From Clostridia bacterium (lineage in GTDB: Bacteria > Bacillota > Clostridia > UBA1381), in the NCBI GenBank assembly GCA_008668455.1, contig RQCD01000127.1, forward strand, positions 1 through 7,545: a DNA stretch of 7,545 nt, read 5' to 3'. Positions 6,170 to 7,545 of the stretch are shown here, in pieces. Every line of letters begins with the position of its first letter. Position 1 is the first letter of the stretch. The translations under genes and the position numbers were made by a program. The notes below the pieces were generated by a model that saw only the letters and a list, made by a program, of their open reading frames with translations, did no database searches and had not been told where the DNA came from.

Positions 6170-6286
6170 ATGAAAAAACAAAAGGCTTTGCCCTCACAGG
6201 GGGTAGGAGCAGCAATGTTATTGACAATTCTGACTGTGCTGTTAGCGAAAAAACATCAATGCACAGCATTGGAGTGCCGGAGGTGA
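6170..6286 (+). CDS. 38-residue single-span membrane microprotein (hypothetical)
   Basis: The ATG at 6170 is preceded by a strong ribosome site (TGGAGGTG, 6156-6163) 6 bases upstream; the frame ends at TGA 6284-6286. The peptide begins with basic MKKQK and has a hydrophobic stretch GVGAAMLLTILTVLLA (about 11-26), then KK and a short tail with two cysteines (HQCTALECRR). It could be a single membrane span or an uncleaved signal. The next gene's GGAGG site (6279-6283) lies inside its last codons, and the stop is 5 bases before the ABC ATPase start, so translation is probably coupled. It may be a transporter accessory peptide, a leader peptide, or the N-terminal stub of a longer membrane protein. 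I do not recognise a characterised family. The ribosome site and spacing make translation likely. Confidence 0.68.
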   Translation: MKKQKALPSQGVGAAMLLTILTVLLAKKHQCTALECRR

Positions 6287-6291
6287 ATGGA

Positions 6292-7206
6292 ATGAAAGTG
6301 ATTGAAGTACAGAACCTGACCAAGGATTACGGTCATGGACGAGGAATTTTTGATGTTTCATTTTCCGTGACAAAAGGCGAAACGCTGGGATTTTTAGGAC
6401 CCAACGGTGCAGGAAAATCCACTACCATGCGCCATCTGATGGGATTTTCCAAACCTCAAAGCGGCAATGCAAAAATACTGGACATGGAATGTGACCGCAA
6501 TTACAACAGGATTTTAAAGAATGTCGGTTATCTCCCCGGAGAGGTTGCCCTGCCGGAAGGTCTGACAGGCTGGCAGTTTATACGAATGATGCAGGGACTG
6601 AGGCACAATAAGAATGAGGTGCGTCTGCAATATCTGCTGGACAAGTTCAAGCTGAATCCGGAAGGCAATGTGAAGCGCATGAGCATTGGCGAAAAGCGCA
6701 AGCTTGCTGTCGTTACAGCGTTTATGGATGATCCGGATATACTGCTTTTAGACGAGCCTACCAGCGGTCTTGATCCGGTGATGCAGGAGATTTTCATTAA
6801 CTTTGTCCGTGACGAGAAAAAGAATGGCAAAACTATTCTGCTTTCCAGTCATATTTTCACGGAAGTAGAGGCAGTGTGCGACCGTATCGCCATTATCAAG
6901 GACGGCAGACTTGTTTCCATTGTGGACGCTGCGGAAGTCAAGCACGGTCTGAAAAACATCTTTACGCTGACTTTTGCGGAACAATCCGGTTACAACAGAT
7001 TTTTGAAAGCCGGCTTTGAATTTGAGCAGAAAAATCCTGAAAAGCTGACCTGTTCCGCCGTTGTCAATGACGAGGATACAAACCGTTTTCTTGCGGCAGC
7101 ATCTCAGTGTGAAATAAAAGTGCTGGAGGAGCATTCCGTCAGTCTAGAGGAATATTTCATGCATTTTTACAAAAATGACAAGACGTTTGGAGGTGTACAG
7201 TCATGA
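6292..7206 (+). CDS. ABC transporter ATP-binding protein (first of a tandem pair)
   Basis: 304 residues from the ATG at 6292 (GGAGGTG 6279-6285); the longer open frame back to 6055 crosses the terminator and lacks protein character. Walker A is GPNGAGKST (36-44), the signature is a variant MSIGEKRK (130-137) in place of LSGGQ, Walker B is ILLLDEP (150-156; D154, E155), the D-loop is SGLDP, and the switch is H187. The Q-loop position reads GYLPGEVALPEG, with no glutamine. The C-terminal extension (about 215-304) ends in HSVSLEEYFMHFY, typical of ATPases that pair with ABC-2 type permeases. It would power export of a drug, peptide or lipid; the permease is not in the window. Its stop overlaps the next ATPase gene (ATGA), so the two are co-translated and may form a heterodimer. 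Confidence 0.95.
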   Translation: MKVIEVQNLTKDYGHGRGIFDVSFSVTKGETLGFLGPNGAGKSTTMRHLMGFSKPQSGNAKILDMECDRNYNRILKNVGYLPGEVALPEGLTGWQFIRMMQGLRHNKNEVRLQYLLDKFKLNPEGNVKRMSIGEKRKLAVVTAFMDDPDILLLDEPTSGLDPVMQEIFINFVRDEKKNGKTILLSSHIFTEVEAVCDRIAIIKDGRLVSIVDAAEVKHGLKNIFTLTFAEQSGYNRFLKAGFEFEQKNPEKLTCSAVVNDEDTNRFLAAASQCEIKVLEEHSVSLEEYFMHFYKNDKTFGGVQS

Positions 7207-7545
7207 GTGATATCATCGCCGTCCATTCCATGACAAAGGATTATGGCAAGGGCAGAGGCATTTTCAACTTTGACTTTTCCGTGAAACAGGGAGAGATCTT
7301 TGGACTGGTAGGAACAAACGGCAGCGGTAAAACCACAACGCTCCGCCATCTGATGGGTTTTCTGAAACCTGACAGTGGCAGCTGTGAAATTGCTGGTCTG
7401 AATTGCTGGAAGAACCCAAAAGAGATCATGAAAAAGGTGGGATATGTTCCCGGAGAAATTGATTTTCCCGATGTGGGAACAGGTACTTACTTTCTAATAT
7501 TACAGTCGATGTTTCTGGGTTACAAATATATGGGATACACAAACA
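7203..7545 (+). CDS. ABC transporter ATP-binding protein (second of a tandem pair, 3' end outside window)
   Basis: 114 residues are visible; GGAGGTG (7189-7195) and the ATGA overlap fix the start. The segment TKDYGKGRGIFNFDFSV, Walker A GTNGSGKTTT (residues 39-48) and RHLMGFLKPDSG closely parallel the first ATPase (TKDYGHGRGIFDVSFSV, GPNGAGKSTT, RHLMGFSKPQSG), so the pair arose by duplication. It has the same glutamine-less Q-loop region (VGYVPGEIDFPDVGTG). Signature, Walker B and switch lie beyond the window, so whether both sites are catalytic cannot be judged. A permease gene would be expected further downstream. Confidence 0.94.
   Translation, partial: MSDIIAVHSMTKDYGKGRGIFNFDFSVKQGEIFGLVGTNGSGKTTTLRHLMGFLKPDSGSCEIAGLNCWKNPKEIMKKVGYVPGEIDFPDVGTGTYFLILQSMFLGYKYMGYTN

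Noticed and set aside
6055..6291. 79-codon N-terminal extension of the first ABC ATPase
   Set aside because: It reads through the end of the kinase gene, a terminator, a promoter and the microprotein gene in the wrong frame.
1..7545. CRISPR arrays, tRNA or rRNA genes, insertion sequences, riboswitches
   Set aside because: No regularly spaced repeats, cloverleaf-like segments, transposase frames with terminal repeats, or recognisable aptamer structures were seen.

Overview
The window looks like low- to mid-GC Firmicutes chromosome, most likely a gut clostridium of the Lachnospiraceae or Oscillospiraceae type. This rests on strong extended Shine-Dalgarno sites (GGAGGTG) before almost every gene, AT-rich spacers with simple hairpin terminators, and the gene families present. 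All intact genes are on the + strand. Species assignment is inference; no rRNA or other marker is present.

Left part (1-3294), a patchwork. It opens with the C-terminus of an ATP-dependent DNA ligase, then a complete Hsp20 small heat-shock gene with a textbook terminator. Next, on the - strand, is a decayed sensor kinase: a PocR-like sensory fragment and a HisKA fragment in different frames, with most of the protein missing. A promoter region follows, then a cytidylate kinase-like gene cut off after about 140 codons. It runs directly into the out-of-frame 3' tail of an unrelated gene, which reads as a deletion or recombination scar. An OLD/RecF-like AAA ATPase follows, possibly itself short at the C-terminus.

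Right part (3295-7545), a coherent signalling and transport module. A perfect TATAAT box and a 15-bp inverted repeat precede a lipid (diacylglycerol-type) kinase gene. An OmpR-family response regulator follows 29 bases later, and its partner histidine kinase overlaps it by ATGA; a strong terminator ends this unit. A second unit then starts with a 38-codon membrane microprotein gene, an ABC ATPase and a second paralogous ABC ATPase that runs off the window.

The most interesting signal is regulatory. A near-identical 24-base block (23 of 24 positions) lies at 1272-1295 and 6101-6124. In each copy it contains two 9-base direct repeats exactly 11 bases apart, and a -10-like hexamer follows 7 bases later in both. 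This is the geometry expected for an OmpR/PhoB-family regulator bound over the -35 region. I infer that the regulator encoded at 4339-5025 may control both the microprotein-ABC operon and the truncated kinase-like gene. Other notable points are the microprotein, an in-frame 12-bp tandem duplication next to the lipid kinase active-site region, and the gene scars of the left part.
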